Notes under the pieces: model-generated
What the model saw: only the letters and a program-made list of their open reading frames with translations
Told to the model about the DNA's origin: nothing
The model's database searches: none
Program-made: the position numbers and the translations under genes
Shown: positions 8,129 through 17,101 of the stretch, piece after piece
How positions within the stretch are numbered: the stretch's first letter is position 1
Layout: every line of letters starts with the position of its first letter
Assembly (NCBI GenBank): GCA_034716155.1
Contig: JAYEFR010000082.1
Span: 1-64,000 of the forward strand
DNA from: JAGGYK01 sp034716155
GTDB lineage: Bacteria > Desulfobacterota > Desulfomonilia > UBA1062
Direction of reading: 5' to 3'
DNA: 64,000 nt

Positions 8129-9100
8129 TTAACTATACAGGTGACAGGCTACATAGTGCCCTGGAGTTATTTCTCGCATGAAAGGAACTTTTTTGCTGCA
8201 TTCGGGCCTGCATACCGGACACCTCGGGTGAAAAGTGCATCCATGCGGCGGGTTCAGGGGACTCGGCACCTCTCCTTCCAGGCTTACATCCCTGATATCT
8301 TCGGGATCCGCCACAGGAACGGACGCCAGAAGGGCACGCGTGTAGGGATGCTGGGCATTGTAATAAAGCTCCTCACTCGGGGCCAGTTCCACAAGATGAC
8401 CGAGATACATTACACCAATATGAGTGCTGACGTGTTCCACCACGGCAAGGTCATGGGCAATAATAAGATATGTAAGACCGAGTTTTTCTTGCAGATCGAT
8501 CAAAAGGTTCAGTATCTGGGCCTGAATTGATACATCCAGGGCTGAGACCGGTTCGTCTAAGATAATCGTCTTGGGTCTCAAGGCCAAGGCACGTGCAATA
8601 GCAATCCTCTGTCGCTGTCCCCCGCTGAATTCATGGGGATAGAGATCCATCCGGAGAGATTCGAGACCTACTAATTCCACGAGTTCTAAAACGCGAGAAA
8701 AGGTTTCCTTCTTCGATAACACCTTGTGAACACGAAGCGGTTCGGAAATGATTTGCCTCACCTTTTTTCTGGGGTTCAACGAACGAAACGGGTCCTGGAA
8801 TACAGCCTGAATATTTCGCCGGAATTTAAAAAGCTCCTTTCCATTAAATCCGGTGATGTCCTTTCCCTCGAACATAATCTGCCCGGATGTAGGCGCCTCA
8901 AGACCCAAAAGGACATTCGCCGTGGTGGACTTGCCGCAGCCAGACTCTCCAACCAGCCCAAGGGTCTGTCCCTGAGAGATGCTGAAACTAATATCATCCA
9001 CGGCCTTGACATAGCCTGTAACCTTCGAGAAAAATGTACCCTTTGTAACGGGAAAGTACTTCTTGAGATTCATAGCGGAAATGATTGTATTATCTCTCAT
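8129..9100 (-). CDS. Oligopeptide/dipeptide-type ABC transporter ATPase (OppF/DppF)
   Basis: A 323-residue ATPase. Walker A is GESGCGKST, the signature is FSGGQRQRIAIARAL, Walker B is IILDEPVSALDVS and the switch His lies in LIIAHDLAVVEH. The C-terminal oligo_HPY extension carries the Cys cluster (GCTFHPRCPVCRPEC) typical of this subfamily. It is the last of five importer genes in transcription order and starts 3 nt after oppD ends. Together with OppD it powers the OppBC channel. The Opp/Dpp family also moves nickel, opines and other small compounds, so a peptide substrate should not be assumed. Confidence 0.92.
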   Translation of the reverse strand: MRDNTIISAMNLKKYFPVTKGTFFSKVTGYVKAVDDISFSISQGQTLGLVGESGCGKSTTANVLLGLEAPTSGQIMFEGKDITGFNGKELFKFRRNIQAVFQDPFRSLNPRKKVRQIISEPLRVHKVLSKKETFSRVLELVELVGLESLRMDLYPHEFSGGQRQRIAIARALALRPKTIILDEPVSALDVSIQAQILNLLIDLQEKLGLTYLIIAHDLAVVEHVSTHIGVMYLGHLVELAPSEELYYNAQHPYTRALLASVPVADPEDIRDVSLEGEVPSPLNPPHGCTFHPRCPVCRPECSKKVPFMREITPGHYVACHLYS

Positions 9101-9103
9101 CTC

Positions 9104-10102
9104 TTAATCCCCTGAATAGAGCCAGCATGAAACATCATGACCCTCCTCTAAGGCAATCTGTGGAGGATAACTCTCAAAACAGATCTTTTTGGCCTTGGCG
9201 CATCTAGGCGCAAAACGACACCCGGATGGCGGATCTAAAAGGTTCGGAGGATGCCCCTCGATGGAATAAAGACGTTTACTACGCCGCCCCAGCACAGGTA
9301 CTGATTCGATCAGCCCAATAGAATAAGGATGCGCCGGATTTTTGTAGAATGTCTTGATAGGGGCCTTCTCAACGATCTTCCCCGCATACATCACCATGAC
9401 CCTTGAACAAATCTGGGCAACACAAGCAAGATCATGGGTGATCAAGATAACAGATGCGTTGGATTCACGCTGTATGTCCCTCATAAGTTTTAATATCTGT
9501 GCCTGAACGCTCACGTCTAGGGCCGTTGTCGGTTCGTCGGCAATTAATAGATCAGGGGCATTAGCAATCCCCATGCCAATGAGGGCCCTCTGACACATAC
9601 CGCCGCTAAATTCAAACGGATAATTATTTATCCTGCTCTCCGGAGATGGTACCCTGACCTTTCTAAGAATGTCTATACACATATCTTTTAGAGAACCAGT
9701 GACCTTATTATGATACTTCAATGGCTCACCAAGCTGATACCCGACCGTAAGAAGTTGATTCAGCGATACCATTGGATCCTGCAAGATCATGGAGATCCGA
9801 TCCCCCCGAAGCTGCCTCATCTCCTCTTCGCTCTTTTCAAGCAGGTTTTCATTTTTAAAGAGGATCTCTCCCGAGATGATCTCGCCTGCAGGCTGGGGCA
9901 CAAGCCGCATAATAGAAAGGGATGTTACGCTCTTACCGCATCCTGACTCACCGACCAGCCCCACAACTTCACCCCTTCTTATGGAAAAGCTCACACCATC
10001 AACCGCCTTGACCTCTCCTTCTCTGGTATAAAAGGAGGTCCTTACATCCTTCAACTCGAGGAGCTTATCATCTTTAGTATCTATGGTATTGTCTTTCATC
10101 AT
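9104..10102 (-). CDS. Oligopeptide/dipeptide-type ABC transporter ATPase (OppD/DppD)
   Basis: A 332-residue ATPase partner of the preceding protein. Walker A is GESGCGKSV, Walker B is LLIADEPTTALDVS and the switch region is ITHDLACVAQ. The signature reads FSGGMCQRALIG, with Cys where Arg is common. The C-terminal oligo_HPY region has Cys residues in GCRFAPRCAKAKKIC. The start overlaps the end of oppC by 4 nt (ATGA), a sign of translational coupling. It forms a heterodimer with OppF on the cytoplasmic face. Confidence 0.92.
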   Translation of the reverse strand: MMKDNTIDTKDDKLLELKDVRTSFYTREGEVKAVDGVSFSIRRGEVVGLVGESGCGKSVTSLSIMRLVPQPAGEIISGEILFKNENLLEKSEEEMRQLRGDRISMILQDPMVSLNQLLTVGYQLGEPLKYHNKVTGSLKDMCIDILRKVRVPSPESRINNYPFEFSGGMCQRALIGMGIANAPDLLIADEPTTALDVSVQAQILKLMRDIQRESNASVILITHDLACVAQICSRVMVMYAGKIVEKAPIKTFYKNPAHPYSIGLIESVPVLGRRSKRLYSIEGHPPNLLDPPSGCRFAPRCAKAKKICFESYPPQIALEEGHDVSCWLYSGD

Positions 10103-10995
10103 CGTAACTTCTGTTTTGGATCAAATATTTCCCTGATCCAGTCTCCGGTCAGGTTAAATCCGAGCACAGCCACCACGATGGCAACCCCTGGAAATGTTAC
10201 AAGCCACCAGGCATAGGTAATATACTGCCTTCCTTCGGCAAGCATCAGGCCCCAGTCACAGGAAGGAGGCTGGGTGCCTAATCCGAGAAAGCTCATCGTG
10301 GCGGTCAGTACAATGATGCCTCCTACATCTATTGTTGCCACAATTATGATGGTATTCATAATATTTGGAAAGATGTGGGAAAGCATGATACGCAGATTGC
10401 CGCACCCGGCCACCCTGGCCAGACGGACAAAATCCCTCTCTCTCAAGCTCAGGCATTCACCACGTACTATCCTTGCATAGTTTGGCCAACCCATGATCCC
10501 AAAGGTAAGGATAAGCGTTTTTGCGCTAGGCCCATACACACTGGCAAGCATAAACAGGACGATTATCCCCGGCAATGACATCCAGAAATCAGTAAGACGC
10601 ATGATAAACATATCCGTCTTGCCTCCAAAAAAGCCAGAGATAAGCCCCAGAATAACACCGATACTCCCATAAAAAGAGATACACCCCACGCTGATAAGGA
10701 AAGAGATCCTGGAACCATGGATCAACCGGCTCAAGACATCACGACCCAGCATATCAGTGCCCAATAGATGTGCGGTTGTACCACCATCTTGCCAGAATGG
10801 AGGAAGGGTGATGTTTATAAGATCCCCCTCATATGGATCGTAAGGAGAGATCACATCGGCAAAGATCACGGCAAAAAAGAAAAGGGCAAGACAGGTAAAA
10901 CCCAGATAAGGGATCTTAAGCCTTACCTTTTTCCCGGATGATATATCGTTCTTTTTTCCAGGCCTGTTTCTTTTAAACAACCATATTCTCCACAT
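10099..10995 (-). CDS. Oligopeptide/dipeptide-type ABC transporter permease (OppC/DppC)
   Basis: A 298-residue inner-membrane permease with the OppC N-terminal region (YDPYEGDLINITLPP), LLGTDMLGRDVLSRLIHGSRIS, and the EAA-loop ERDFVRLARVAGCGNLRIMLSHIFPN that contacts the ATPase. Six membrane spans are expected. The basic N-terminus (RNRPGKKND) fits a cytoplasmic start. It follows oppB by 19 nt and overlaps oppD. Confidence 0.92.
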   Translation of the reverse strand: MWRIWLFKRNRPGKKNDISSGKKVRLKIPYLGFTCLALFFFAVIFADVISPYDPYEGDLINITLPPFWQDGGTTAHLLGTDMLGRDVLSRLIHGSRISFLISVGCISFYGSIGVILGLISGFFGGKTDMFIMRLTDFWMSLPGIIVLFMLASVYGPSAKTLILTFGIMGWPNYARIVRGECLSLRERDFVRLARVAGCGNLRIMLSHIFPNIMNTIIIVATIDVGGIIVLTATMSFLGLGTQPPSCDWGLMLAEGRQYITYAWWLVTFPGVAIVVAVLGFNLTGDWIREIFDPKQKLR

Positions 10996-11014
10996 GCTTT
11001 TAACCTATCATCCC

Positions 11015-11935
11015 TTATCGATACCGGATGCGGGGGTCGATATATGCATACACAATATCAACAATAAGATTCAGAGTGACGACCACAAATGTTACAAACA
11101 AGACAAATATCTGAACTACCGGGTAATCCCGGGCGAAAAAAGATTCTATAACAAGTCTGCCTATGCCAGGCCAGCTAAATATCGTCTCGACGACCACTGA
11201 TCCTAGAATCAAGTATCCAAAGATGCTGAATATCACGGTGACAAGCGATATACAGGCATTCCGGAATGCATGCAAAAGGATTACATTGAATTCGGGAACG
11301 CCCTTTATTCGGGCCATTAGGACATAATCACTTTTCAATGCATCAAGCATAGAAGATCTGGCCAAACGTGTTATCAATGCAATCGGATAAAGACTCAAGC
11401 AGAAAGCAGGCATGATAAAATGAAGAGGCGATCCCCGCCCAGCTATGGGGAGCCACCTCAAGGTGACCCCCAAAAAGAGTATCAGCATAATGCCCACCCA
11501 GAAAGTAGGCAGCGACATCCCTGCAAGCGCAAAGCCCCTGCCGAATCGATCAATCAATGAGTCGGGTTTGACGGCTGAAATAATGCCGATGAACAAACCA
11601 ATCACCACAGCTGCAAAAAAGGCTACCAGACCGAGCTGAATAGTAGCGGGTAATCGGGCGAAGAGTACTTTAAGCGCAGGCTCTGTATATCTGAAGGATA
11701 AACCAAAATTACCGTGACCCGCTCTCTTGATAAAATTCCAGTATTGAACAATCAATGGTTTATCAAGCCCAAATTTCTCTGTAAGTATCCTGGCATCCTT
11801 AGGGGTTGCATCAGGGGGCAGCATAATCGCTACCGGGTCGGCAGCACCCATACGAAATATGAAAAATACAACGCTCACGACCAGAAATATCGTAAAGGCG
11901 GCGATGATAATTCGTTTTAGGATATACCCCTGCAT
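11015..11935 (-). CDS. Oligopeptide/dipeptide-type ABC transporter permease (OppB/DppB)
   Basis: A 306-residue permease. The N-terminus YILKRIIIAAFTIFLVVSVV, the FGLDKPLIVQYWNF linker, GMSLPTFWVGIML and the EAA-loop DYVLMARIKGVPEFNVILLH are typical of OppB/DppB. The C-terminus ends in YAYIDPRIRYR, the usual DPR-R tail. It pairs with OppC to form the channel. The gap to the binding-protein gene upstream is 129 nt. Confidence 0.92.
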   Translation of the reverse strand: MQGYILKRIIIAAFTIFLVVSVVFFIFRMGAADPVAIMLPPDATPKDARILTEKFGLDKPLIVQYWNFIKRAGHGNFGLSFRYTEPALKVLFARLPATIQLGLVAFFAAVVIGLFIGIISAVKPDSLIDRFGRGFALAGMSLPTFWVGIMLILFLGVTLRWLPIAGRGSPLHFIMPAFCLSLYPIALITRLARSSMLDALKSDYVLMARIKGVPEFNVILLHAFRNACISLVTVIFSIFGYLILGSVVVETIFSWPGIGRLVIESFFARDYPVVQIFVLFVTFVVVTLNLIVDIVYAYIDPRIRYR

Positions 11936-12064
11936 TTTACCCCTTATCTACCTGAAAGCCAGTGTTACAAGTGCATATGTAGCAATCTCTTTGGCTAAAT
12001 ATCAAACGATCCATTACCAAACAATACATCTATGTATAGTTTCCTATTTTCTTGATGATTACCA

Positions 12065-13633
12065 TTATTTGACGACCTTTATTGTATTCAGATTGAACAG
12101 AAATGATTCATTGGGTGTCCACGTGTATTCGATCCGGTCTGACATCGCATAGATCATGTTCAATCCGAACAGGACAATGCCGGTAGCGTCATAGGTCATT
12201 ATCTCGTGGATCTGCTTTAACATGGCCAGACGCTTTTTCTCGTCGAGTTCATGGGATTGAGCCTTAACCAGTGCATCCATTTCATCCTTTCTTGGCCTGT
12301 TGGTAGCAACAGTATAAGGACTGGTGCTGAGAACCGACAATAACAGGCGCATGCTGGGGTCTCTTCCTCCAGCCCATGAATACAATCTCAGATGTCCAAG
12401 CCTTTTGTCCCTGTTCCTTGTGTAGGTCGTGGCTGTTCCCTCTTCAAGCTGCTGCAGCTTGACCGTAATTCCTACATCCTTCAAATACTTTTGTATGGCC
12501 GCTGCAATTAAAGGTGAGTTGGGCAATATGCTTGTATATGTCAGCGTCAGGGGATAACCTGGTTTGTAGGCCGATTTTTTCAGATATTCCCTGGCCTTAT
12601 CCGGATTAAAATCAAATCTGATGTTCGGATCATAACCCAGTTCAGACTTGCTCGCATACATATACATCGAATATCCCTGCCCAAGGAATATCTTGTCCAC
12701 GATCTCCTGCCGGTTAATAGCATGCGTGATGGCCATCCCAAGATATCTGTCAGACATAACAGGGTCTGTCCGCGGCAGACAAACCATCCCGAACAGGCTC
12801 GGGACCTGATCGGTACTCTTGATCTTGACATATTTGTTACGCTTTAGCCTCTTCACCTGGTGTGGCAAGATGCCGCTTACCAGATCCAGTTCTCCTGTCT
12901 CCAGCATGGCCAGCCGGGTGATATCATCCGGTACGGTTACAAACTGCAGCCTTTTAAAATCAGGCAGATCTTGCCCGAATCGTTCCTTTAAATACCCCTT
13001 CTGAGCATAATTTCTATCAAGCTCTAAAGTGACGGACTCGCCGATCTTCCGCTCCACAAAGCGAAACAGGCCGCTTCCAACAGGATGCTTTCTGAACTCT
13101 TCCCTTCCAACCTTCTCGTAGTACTTCTTCGAGCATATCCCCACCCACATCAACTCCCTCCAGGCTGCATAGGGCTCCCAGAAGTGAAAGATAAGGTTGT
13201 AATCGTCTAAGACCTCGATCTCTTCGATCTCATCTATGGGGCCAGCCAGCATATTTGCATTCTTCGGATCCACACACTGCTCATAGGTAAACTTGACATC
13301 ATGGGCGGTTACAGGATCTCCTGTATGGAATCTTGATCCCTTCCGAAGCTTTATCCTGATATCTTTCCCGTTTTCCATGATCTCAAGCTTCTCAGCCAAA
13401 AAGGGTATCCTCTCCCCCGTCTTTGGATCGACAGTTATCAATGTCTCATGCATACCCAAAATCACGGGCAGATCGTTTCCCAGCTTCATCTCGATGATGT
13501 TCACGGTTGAGGGATCATAGCGCATCCCCACCCTGACGGTGTCATTGCTTTTTGCAAAAACGGATGTAGACAAAAGCAGGACAACAAACAACAAAAGGCC
13601 CGCTGCTATAAGACTAAATTGTTTTTCCCTCAT
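12065..13633 (-). CDS. ABC transporter substrate-binding protein, SBP family 5 (OppA/DppA)
   Basis: A 522-residue periplasmic binding protein. I placed the start at the ATG at 13633 because AAGGAGG lies 8 nt upstream and a clear signal peptide follows (MREKQFSLIAAGLLLFVVLL, predicted cleavage after SVFA). An upstream in-frame ATG at 13687 would only add hydrophilic residues. SBP_bac_5 features include the PFLAEKLE region, GDPVTAHDVKFTYE, SGLFRFVERK and NPDKAREYLKKSAY. It delivers ligand to the OppBCDF complex. The ligand is unknown; the enzymes encoded alongside suggest an organic acid or similar catabolic substrate rather than a peptide (inference). Confidence 0.92.
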   Translation of the reverse strand: MREKQFSLIAAGLLLFVVLLLSTSVFAKSNDTVRVGMRYDPSTVNIIEMKLGNDLPVILGMHETLITVDPKTGERIPFLAEKLEIMENGKDIRIKLRKGSRFHTGDPVTAHDVKFTYEQCVDPKNANMLAGPIDEIEEIEVLDDYNLIFHFWEPYAAWRELMWVGICSKKYYEKVGREEFRKHPVGSGLFRFVERKIGESVTLELDRNYAQKGYLKERFGQDLPDFKRLQFVTVPDDITRLAMLETGELDLVSGILPHQVKRLKRNKYVKIKSTDQVPSLFGMVCLPRTDPVMSDRYLGMAITHAINRQEIVDKIFLGQGYSMYMYASKSELGYDPNIRFDFNPDKAREYLKKSAYKPGYPLTLTYTSILPNSPLIAAAIQKYLKDVGITVKLQQLEEGTATTYTRNRDKRLGHLRLYSWAGGRDPSMRLLLSVLSTSPYTVATNRPRKDEMDALVKAQSHELDEKKRLAMLKQIHEIMTYDATGIVLFGLNMIYAMSDRIEYTWTPNESFLFNLNTIKVVK

Positions 13634-13757
13634 AGCCCAATCCTCCTTATCTCTCTCTTCTGATCCATCTGCTACACGTCGGACCAACCCACAGCAGTGT
13701 CAGCAAGAGACCGGACAGCCTAGCGCTATACTGTCCAGCCTCTTGTACTAAGACCGC

Positions 13758-14339
13758 TTACAGGAACTTAAGAGTAAGCACCATCCCGAGAAGTTCTTCA
13801 AGCGAGGTATCTCCTCCTAAGATAGTGGTAGCGATAAGCGAGATAGCCTTCCCTTCTTTATGTACGACCAAAGCAGCACTCTGCAGTTTTGTCATGCCGT
13901 CCGACCATGACCATTTAAAGGTAAATGCAACACCCGGGGTACCGTCATTAAGCGTCACCCGCTTTTCTGATAAGATCTTGAAACGTTTCGTCCCTGGATT
14001 CGTTTCCCTTACAGACTCAATATAGTCTTTTGCTGCATTATCCAGGACTGCCCCCTCTTTTAGATCATCAACCGCAACGATTAGCAAGGGGACTTTGTAA
14101 ATGTTGGTATTTACTACACGTAAGACCTCGGCATCCTGCTGTTTTTTATCAGATACCCAATGTTTAGGATATTCAACAGAAAAAGCAGGCGAACTATTGA
14201 CATAAAGCCCTGGCTTTGATAGTGACTCCTCTGCACCAGGAGCCACCTGTGCCGGTTTTGTCGCACAGGCCTGAAACAGGACAAACCCTGTTAGTACCAA
14301 TAAAACGACCAGTAAACTTCGTAATGCCTTCCCCATCAT
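13758..14339 (-). CDS. Lipoprotein, PsbP/DUF1795-like
   Basis: A 193-residue lipoprotein with signal and lipobox LFQAC, followed by a short linker and a domain that begins PAFSVEYPKHWV. This opening resembles the PsbP/DUF1795-type fold seen in many bacterial lipoproteins. The end is LLGMVLTLKFL. It lies between the MerR gene and oppA on the same strand, so it may be co-expressed with the importer. No catalytic motif is visible and the role is unknown. Confidence 0.7.
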   Translation of the reverse strand: MMGKALRSLLVVLLVLTGFVLFQACATKPAQVAPGAEESLSKPGLYVNSSPAFSVEYPKHWVSDKKQQDAEVLRVVNTNIYKVPLLIVAVDDLKEGAVLDNAAKDYIESVRETNPGTKRFKILSEKRVTLNDGTPGVAFTFKWSWSDGMTKLQSAALVVHKEGKAISLIATTILGGDTSLEELLGMVLTLKFL

Positions 14340-14442
14340 AAATCCTCCTTTTTTTTATTTTCTACTCTTATTGGTTTCTCGATATAACATCCCGAAAAGA
14401 CCTACCACCCAAGGATAAAGAAGTCTATAATTCTTCATTTCC

Positions 14443-15168
14443 CTAAATAGCTATATCGCTAGCCCCTCCCTTAATAGACTTGAGATAGTGTTCATAGCCC
14501 TCTCTGGAAAGTTTGCGATAGAGATAATAGATAAAAAGGCTCATTACCTCTTCATATCGCATCCCCTTCCCTAAGGTTTCAGTAGAAGGAGCATTTCCAT
14601 AATTGATCTTGAGAAAGTCCTGCTGACCTGCAAGCAGAACTCCCCGAATAAAATCGCCTGTACGCCTTAGACTCTCGGGGTCATGCCCGTCTTTTGGCCC
14701 AAAACCAAGGAGGTCCATTTCAACGATCAACCTGCCTATAATCACGTCATCACTGGAATAGACCGACTGTCCATCCCGCAACTTGAAAGCGATAACGCCC
14801 CATTCCTCCATCTTTTTAAGCCACTTCTCCCCCATACCTGTTGCCTCAAGGAAAGCGCCTCTGCCTACAACCTCACTGGCAAGAAGGCGTTCAACCGGCT
14901 TGAAGTATTGATTTTGAATCTGCAAGGAAAACAATTCTGACCTGGATAGTTTATTTAATTGCTTAAGAACCTTTTTTATCTCCGGTAGCGGGAGAAAATA
15001 ATGCTCTCTGAGTTCCTTTATTATCAAGAGTCTCTCGACATAGCCTTCAGTGTAATTGGCCACATTCTCTTTGGTCTTGAGAGGCCTTCGAAGGAGCCCT
15101 TCACGAATGTAATGATGAATGGTCTCTTTTGATGTATTGGTTCTTCTGGCCAGCTCGCTAATCTTCAT
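14443..15168 (-). CDS. MerR-family transcriptional regulator
   Basis: A 241-residue regulator. The N-terminal winged helix-turn-helix is clear: MKISELARRTNTSKETIHHY, REGLLRRP, then a dimerisation helix (LLIIKELREHYFLPLPEIKK). The C-terminal 150 residues are longer than in metal-sensing MerR proteins and lack an obvious Cys metal site, so a small organic effector is likely (inference). It is the first gene of the run that reads into the lipoprotein, the ABC importer and the catabolic enzymes. A near-consensus promoter overlapped by a perfect inverted repeat lies upstream, suggesting autoregulation. Confidence 0.85.
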   Translation of the reverse strand: MKISELARRTNTSKETIHHYIREGLLRRPLKTKENVANYTEGYVERLLIIKELREHYFLPLPEIKKVLKQLNKLSRSELFSLQIQNQYFKPVERLLASEVVGRGAFLEATGMGEKWLKKMEEWGVIAFKLRDGQSVYSSDDVIIGRLIVEMDLLGFGPKDGHDPESLRRTGDFIRGVLLAGQQDFLKINYGNAPSTETLGKGMRYEEVMSLFIYYLYRKLSREGYEHYLKSIKGGASDIAI

Positions 15169-15253
15169 TATTTAGCCCCTTTGCTTGGATCAAAATAAAA
15201 ATGTGCTATCAAGAAATTTAAGCTTATCACTATTAAATCCTCTCCGAGGAATA

Positions 15254-15281
15254 ATATATACTTTATATATTTTGTCAAGAA
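15254..15281 (-). promoter_or_regulatory. Sigma-70-type promoter of the merR gene
   Basis: On the minus strand, TTGACA (15276-15281) and TATTAT (15254-15259) are separated by 16 bp. The ATG of the regulator is 85 nt downstream. The promoter lies inside the inverted repeat at 15263-15295. Confidence 0.55.
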
Positions 15282-15295
15282 AAATATAAAGTTAT
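15263..15295. promoter_or_regulatory. Inverted repeat, likely operator of the MerR-family regulator
   Basis: Perfect 9-bp arms ACTTTATAT (15263-15271) and ATATAAAGT (15287-15295) are centred over the -35 TTGACA. Dyads placed on the promoter are typical for MerR-family control. The surrounding gap (15169-15520) is very AT-rich and otherwise holds no gene. Confidence 0.45.
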
Positions 15296-15520
15296 ATGAA
15301 TATTTTTGTTTAATATTAACCATTATAATCAATCAGTTATGCTAACCTCATATAATTAATTATACGTATAGCATGCAACATACTATACATAATTTGCGTT
15401 TCGTCGATGATTTGTGGAATGCATCCTGATTGTATCTTTCTTCTATGGGCTGCACTTAATCGTCGGCTTTGTATCATAGATTCACTGCCTGCTTTGACAT
15501 CATGCATATCGAGTCAGGGT

Positions 15521-15988
15521 TTAGTCTATGACCACCATGCCAAGGTTGTCTGCTACGCAAGCAGGCCTATCTTGCCCCTCAATCTCGATTGTGTGGGTAT
15601 AGGTCATAAGGATCCTTCCTGGGGATTTTTCTTCCACAGCAGAGAGTACTACATGGGTCCTGATCTTCGAATCAACAGGTACTGGGTTCAGAAACCTGAC
15701 CTTGTTCAGGCCATAATTTATAACCAGTTTTATATTTATTCCCTCGAGGGGCAACTTTATACATTCACTCAAATAAGAAATGAGGGAAAGGGTAAGGAAA
15801 CCGTGGGTGATGGTCTTGCCAAACGGGCCTTTGGCCGCCTTTTCGGTATCAACATGTATCCACTGATAATCCTCAGTGCACTCGGCAAATTTATTGATGC
15901 GTTCCTGGTCAATTGTAAACCAGTCGCTTACACCCACTTCCTGACCAATTAAACCCCTTACCTTATCCAATTCTGTATTTTCACTCAT
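15521..15988 (-). CDS. MaoC-family (R)-enoyl-CoA hydratase
   Basis: A 155-residue single hot-dog domain. The hydratase motif is present as D-YQWI-H (Asp40, His45) followed by GPFGKTITHGFLTLSL, matching R-specific enoyl-CoA hydratases. These add water to trans-2-enoyl-CoA to give (R)-3-hydroxyacyl-CoA. It lies 71 nt after an SDR gene of the MFE-2 type on the same strand, so the two probably act in sequence as a split version of the MFE-2 hydratase/dehydrogenase. GGAGGAGG lies just upstream of the start. Confidence 0.88.
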   Translation of the reverse strand: MSENTELDKVRGLIGQEVGVSDWFTIDQERINKFAECTEDYQWIHVDTEKAAKGPFGKTITHGFLTLSLISYLSECIKLPLEGINIKLVINYGLNKVRFLNPVPVDSKIRTHVVLSAVEEKSPGRILMTYTHTIEIEGQDRPACVADNLGMVVID

Positions 15989-16059
15989 GATCCTCCTCCT
16001 TCTTTTAAAAGATAAGGGGAGAGTTTTACCCTGCCCCCTTATATGCCTGCATATCGATA

Positions 16060-16968
16060 TTATTTCATTAACGGTGCGGAAAGCACATAGACATCTGCGC
16101 CTGTCTGGTAAGGTTTTGCATTTTCAATGCTTTTTATCTTTTCAAACTCATCCCTTACCTCTTCGGCCAAGACATCCCTTTTGGCATCTCCAATACAAAC
16201 ACCTTCTCCGGAAACGATTGCAGTGCGGGCAAACCAGCCACCACTCATGGTGAATATCATGCCGGATTCCTGGTTCTCCTCGGAACAGAGATATACCACC
16301 ATAGGCACATTAAATTTAGGCTTTACCTTCGCTGCGAATTCCGGGGGGAAGACACCTTTTGTCATCCTTGAATCTGCATTTGGTGCAACTGTATTTACCT
16401 TGATATTGTATTTAGCTACTTCAAGTTTCAGGACATTCATCAACCCCACCATGCCCATCTTGGCCGCGCCATAGTTTGTCTGGCCAAAATTTCCGTAAAG
16501 CCCGGACGTTGAGACTGTAAAGACGACCCTCCCGTATCCATTTTCTCTCATTATTTTAACTGCCGGCTGCGTAACACAGAAGGCGCCTTTTAAATGAACG
16601 GCAATAACCTGATCCCAATCATCCTCTCTCATCTTAAGAAATGATTTGTCTCTCAAGATCCCGGCGTTGCTGACAAGGATATCTACCTTGCCGAACGTAT
16701 CAACAGCGGTCTTTACGATATTTTCACCGCCTTGTATGGTTGAAACAGAATCGTAATTCGCTACGGCCTCGCCGCCTGCCGCTTTTATTTCTTCAACTAC
16801 AACATCTGCTGCATTCCGGCTGGAACCCGAACCATCCAGTGCACTACCAAGGTCATTGACAACGACCCTTGCTCCCCTTTTTGCCAGATCCAGCGCATAC
16901 TCTCTGCCAAGTCCTCCACCTGCACCGGTTATGATTGCCACCCTTCCGTCAAAATCTAACTTAGACAT
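16060..16968 (-). CDS. Short-chain dehydrogenase, MFE-2 type (R)-3-hydroxyacyl-CoA dehydrogenase-like
   Basis: A 302-residue SDR. The nucleotide motif is TGAGGGLG (14-21), followed by NAG (101-103), catalytic Ser in STSGLYG (about 153-155) and YGAAK (Tyr166, Lys170). The stretch NDLGSALDGSGSSRNAAD after strand 2 and the extended C-terminus are characteristic of the dehydrogenase domain of peroxisomal MFE-2, which oxidises (R)-3-hydroxyacyl-CoA with NAD+. The adjacent MaoC gene supplies the matching hydratase. An AGGAGGGG lies upstream of the start. Confidence 0.86.
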   Translation of the reverse strand: MSKLDFDGRVAIITGAGGGLGREYALDLAKRGARVVVNDLGSALDGSGSSRNAADVVVEEIKAAGGEAVANYDSVSTIQGGENIVKTAVDTFGKVDILVSNAGILRDKSFLKMREDDWDQVIAVHLKGAFCVTQPAVKIMRENGYGRVVFTVSTSGLYGNFGQTNYGAAKMGMVGLMNVLKLEVAKYNIKVNTVAPNADSRMTKGVFPPEFAAKVKPKFNVPMVVYLCSEENQESGMIFTMSGGWFARTAIVSGEGVCIGDAKRDVLAEEVRDEFEKIKSIENAKPYQTGADVYVLSAPLMK

Positions 16969-17046
16969 AACCCCTCCTTTCTCTCTGAGTATACTTTAAA
17001 ACAGAAATGCTCAATTTTCAAAACTCCCTGGTCTATCCGGGAATCT

Positions 17047-17083
17047 GCGGGAGGCCTCAGTTATAACGTATAATGCCTCCCGC
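17047..17083. terminator. Strong stem-loop between flavoprotein and SDR genes
   Basis: Perfect 9-bp arms GCGGGAGGC and GCCTCCCGC are separated by 19 nt, beginning 19 nt beyond the flavoprotein stop codon. There is no U-tract, so it may be an attenuating or RNA-stabilising hairpin rather than a classic intrinsic terminator. Confidence 0.4.
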
Positions 17084-17101
17084 AACCTGTAATTTACATA
17101 C

